Positions 5,522-7,350 of a stretch of DNA of 7,350 nucleotides are shown piece by piece (position 1 is the first letter of the stretch; every line of letters begins with the position of its first letter). Source of the stretch: Pseudomonadota bacterium (GTDB lineage Bacteria > Pseudomonadota > Gammaproteobacteria > Burkholderiales > Burkholderiaceae_C); assembly GCA_021798395.1 (NCBI GenBank), contig JAJZHS010000122.1:1-7350 (forward strand), given 5' to 3'. The notes under the pieces were generated by a model, which did not search any database, had not been told where the DNA came from, and was given only the letters and a program-made list of their open reading frames with translations. Position numbers and translations under genes: made by a program.

Positions 5522-6775
5522 TCAGGCCGCGGCGTCGAGATCGAATGCCTTGTGCAGCGCGCGCACGGCCAGTTCGAGGTATTTCTCGTCGATCAATACC
5601 GACACTTTGATTTCCGAGGTCGAGATCATCTGGATGTTGATGCCTTCCTCGGACAAGGTGCGGAACATGGTGCTGGCCACCCCAGCGTGCGAACGCATGC
5701 CCACGCCGACGATCGACACCTTGCACGCCTTCGGGTCGCCGATGATGTCCTTGGCGCCGATATGGGACTGCACGCCGGTCTTCAGGATGTCCAGGGCGCG
5801 CGCGTAGTCGCCGCGACCGACCGTGAACGAGAAATCGGTGTAACCGGCCACGCTCTGGTTCTGCACGATCATGTCGACTTCGATGTTCGCGCCACCGACC
5901 GCGCTGAGGATCTGGTAGGCGATTCCCGGGCGGTCGGGCACGCCGACCACGGTGATCTTGGCTTCGTCGCGCGCGAACGCGATGCCGGAAACGACGGCTC
6001 GTTCCATCTGCTGGTCTTCCTCGAAGGTGATGAGCGTGCCGCTGCGCATTTCCTGCTCCAGCGGAACGTCCCAAGGGGTCAGGCTCGACAGCACGCGCAG
6101 GCGCACGCGGTACTTGCCGGCGAATTCGACCGAGCGGATCTGCAGCACCTTGGAGCCCAGGCTGGCCATCTCCAGCATTTCCTCGAAGGTGATGGTCGCC
6201 AGCTTGCTGGCTTCCGCGACGACCCGCGGATCGGTGGTGTAGACACCGTCGACGTCGGTGTAGATCTGGCATTCGTCGGCGCCCAACGCCGCCGCCAGCG
6301 CCACGCCCGAGGTGTCCGAACCACCGCGCCCCAGGGTCGTGATGTTGCCCTGCGCGTCGATGCCCTGGAAACCGGCGACGACGACCACGCGCCCCTGCGC
6401 GAGGTCGTCGCGGATGCGCTGCTCGTCGATCGACTCGATGCGCGCCTTGGTGTGGGCGCTGTCGGTGTGCACGCCGACCTGCGCGCCGGTGTAGCTGCGC
6501 GCGTCGCGCCCGAGCGCCTTCAGCGCCATCGCCAACAGGCCGATGGTGACCTGCTCGCCGGTGGCCGCGACGACGTCGAGTTCGCGTGGGTCGGGTTCCG
6601 GCTGGATTTCGCGCGCCAGCGCGATCAGGCGATTGGTCTCGCCCGACATCGCCGACACGACAACCACCACCTGATGGCCGGCGTCGGCCCATTTGATGAC
6701 GCGCCGCGCGACGTTCTTGATGCGTTCGACGGATCCGACTGAGGTGCCGCCGTACTTCTGGACGATGAGCGCCAT
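5522..6775 (-). CDS. lysC: Aspartate kinase, allosteric, with tandem ACT domains
   Basis: Phosphorylates L-aspartate with ATP, the first step toward lysine/diaminopimelate, threonine and methionine, in the cytosol. It is 417 residues, the usual size for monofunctional proteobacterial enzymes, with no homoserine dehydrogenase fused. The kinase domain (1 to about 245) has KYGGTSVGS (7-15), TGEQV (72-76), GRGGSDTSGVALAAALGA (149-166) and YTDVDGVYTTDPR (172-184). Two ACT domains follow: ITVVGVPDRPGIAYQIL (274-290) opens the first, and VSIVGVGM (353-360) with ISTSEIKVSVLI (384-395) lies in the second. This layout usually gives feedback control by lysine plus threonine. Met243 and Met257 sit at the kinase/ACT junction, where some aspartokinases start a separate regulatory subunit. 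The ATG at 6775 has only a weak AGG five bases upstream. tilS lies 61 bases upstream on the same strand, an order common in Betaproteobacteria. Confidence 0.97.
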   Translation of the reverse strand: MALIVQKYGGTSVGSVERIKNVARRVIKWADAGHQVVVVVSAMSGETNRLIALAREIQPEPDPRELDVVAATGEQVTIGLLAMALKALGRDARSYTGAQVGVHTDSAHTKARIESIDEQRIRDDLAQGRVVVVAGFQGIDAQGNITTLGRGGSDTSGVALAAALGADECQIYTDVDGVYTTDPRVVAEASKLATITFEEMLEMASLGSKVLQIRSVEFAGKYRVRLRVLSSLTPWDVPLEQEMRSGTLITFEEDQQMERAVVSGIAFARDEAKITVVGVPDRPGIAYQILSAVGGANIEVDMIVQNQSVAGYTDFSFTVGRGDYARALDILKTGVQSHIGAKDIIGDPKACKVSIVGVGMRSHAGVASTMFRTLSEEGINIQMISTSEIKVSVLIDEKYLELAVRALHKAFDLDAAA

Positions 6776-6795
6776 GGTACCTGGGGAAGATTGGC

Positions 6796-6821
6796 CGCGC
6801 GCCGCGAAACACCCGCGCGCG
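6796..6821. repeat. GC inverted repeat in the lysC leader
   Basis: CGCGCGC (6796-6802) and GCGCGCG (6815-6821) can pair as a 7-bp stem with a 12-base loop in the tilS-lysC gap. On the lysC strand no T-run follows the stem, so it is not a clear terminator. It could fold in the lysC leader, but alternating GC runs are self-complementary by nature and common here. Confidence 0.3.
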
Positions 6822-6835
6822 ACGAAAAACGCGTC

Positions 6836-6841
6836 ATTATA
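6836..6841 (-). promoter_or_regulatory. Perfect -10 hexamer overlapping the tilS stop codon, candidate lysC promoter
   Basis: On the minus strand the last tilS codons read ATC CTA TAA followed by TGAC, creating an exact TATAAT (complement of 6836-6841) about 60 bases before the lysC start. No good -35 is found: at 16-17 base spacing the candidates are TGTTGC and GTGTTG. The resulting leader would be about 50 bases. The perfect -10 is notable in GC-rich DNA, but it overlaps coding sequence and could be chance. The evidence favours a lysC-specific promoter in addition to read-through from tilS. Confidence 0.45.
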
Positions 6842-7350
6842 GGATGCGCTGTGCGCCGCAACACAGGCGCGCGCCGTCGCGCCACACCGCGTGCGTCGCG
6901 CCCACGCGCAGGCGCAGGCGCGACGCGCCTTGCGCGCTGTGCTCCAGTTGGCGGCACAGTTCGTCGATCTGGGCCGCGCTGCTGCGCACGCCCGATGCGC
7001 CGAGCCAGGCGCGCAGGACCTCGGCCAGGCGCGGCCGCGGCAATGCGCGCAGCGCGTCCAGCAGCAGTGCGCCGCTGCCGTCGGTGCAGCCGCGCAGGTC
7101 CGCTTCGGCCTGCGCCTGCAGCGCCGCCGCGGCCTGCGCGCACAGCCGCGCGCTGCGCGCCAGGGTGCGCGCGTAACCCGGCTCCAGGCGCGCGATCAGC
7201 GGCAGCAATTCGTGCCGGATGCGGCTGCGGCGCCACGCCGGGTCGGCGTTCATGGCGTCGACCACGTAGGGCACGCGCTGGGCGTCGAGCAGCGCGCGCA
7301 ACGCGCCCGCGCCGACGCCGAGCAGCGGCCGCCCCAGCCGCAGCCCGCCG
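6837..7350 (-). CDS. tilS: tRNA(Ile)-lysidine synthetase, C-terminal part (partial, 5' end outside window)
   Basis: TilS attaches lysine to C34 of the CAU-anticodon tRNA-Ile, turning its decoding from AUG to AUA. The window shows the last 170 residues; the PP-loop ATPase domain with its SGGxDS motif lies beyond position 7350. Recognisable parts are RPLL near the start of the fragment and the signature region VDAMNADPAWRRSRIRHELL, which matches the family pattern (D/E)xSNxDxxxxRNxxR, followed by PLIARLEPGY. Two positions differ from the usual motif: Met replaces Ser before Asn, and Ser replaces Asn in RRSR. The protein then has a helical region and ends at TAA soon after a short beta-like stretch (RLRLRVGATHAVWRDGARL), with no sign of the separate C-terminal lobe of E. 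coli TilS. The frame is open to the window edge. Identification rests on the signature region and on the neighbouring lysC, so it is good but not absolute. Confidence 0.88.
   Translation of the reverse strand, partial: GGLRLGRPLLGVGAGALRALLDAQRVPYVVDAMNADPAWRRSRIRHELLPLIARLEPGYARTLARSARLCAQAAAALQAQAEADLRGCTDGSGALLLDALRALPRPRLAEVLRAWLGASGVRSSAAQIDELCRQLEHSAQGASRLRLRVGATHAVWRDGARLCCGAQRIL

Noticed and set aside
5444..6742. A 432-codon plus-strand frame opposite lysC
   Set aside because: Antisense to a full-length aspartate kinase; rich in His, Asp, Val and Ala in the pattern of a complementary-strand shadow.
1..7350. Mobile element, defence system, CRISPR array, tRNA/rRNA gene or novel gene cluster
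   Set aside because: All but small gaps are covered by recognisable core genes; I saw no transposase, integrase, spaced repeats, cloverleaf or cluster of unknown genes.

Overview
This is a GC-rich stretch of ordinary bacterial chromosome, densely packed with housekeeping genes. Gene families, protein sequences and the two pairings ileS-lspA and tilS-lysC fit a betaproteobacterium, most likely of the order Burkholderiales. That placement is inferred from protein resemblance and gene order; no rRNA or other marker is present.

Layout, left to right. Positions 1-937 (+) hold the 3' part of ileS (isoleucyl-tRNA synthetase), followed after 3 bases by lspA (prolipoprotein signal peptidase, 941-1426). 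A 93-base gap with two hairpin-forming inverted repeats leads to a membrane protein of the DUF2189 family (1520-2332, +). Converging on it is a Zn-independent quinone oxidoreductase (2373-3356, -). A 149-base divergent region separates that gene from a two-component pair of the QseB/QseC-PmrA/PmrB type: response regulator 3506-4183 and histidine kinase 4180-5493 (both +, overlapping as ATGA). Converging on the kinase is lysC, aspartate kinase (5522-6775, -). Beyond it lies the 3' part of tilS, tRNA(Ile)-lysidine synthetase (6837-7350, -), cut by the window edge.

How the parts work together. The ends carry core functions: isoleucine tRNA charging and decoding (IleS, TilS), lipoprotein maturation (LspA), and the entry step to lysine, threonine and methionine (LysC). 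The middle carries a probable redox enzyme and a signalling operon whose stimulus cannot be read from sequence. The best regulatory signals are a direct hexamer repeat (GTTAAG-N5-GCTAAG) before the response regulator, resembling a PmrA/QseB-type box, and a perfect TATAAT laid over the tilS stop codon that may give lysC its own promoter.

I see no mobile element, CRISPR array, tRNA or rRNA gene, toxin-antitoxin pair or defence gene. I do not find a new biological system here; the findings are local regulatory and gene-structure observations of modest interest.
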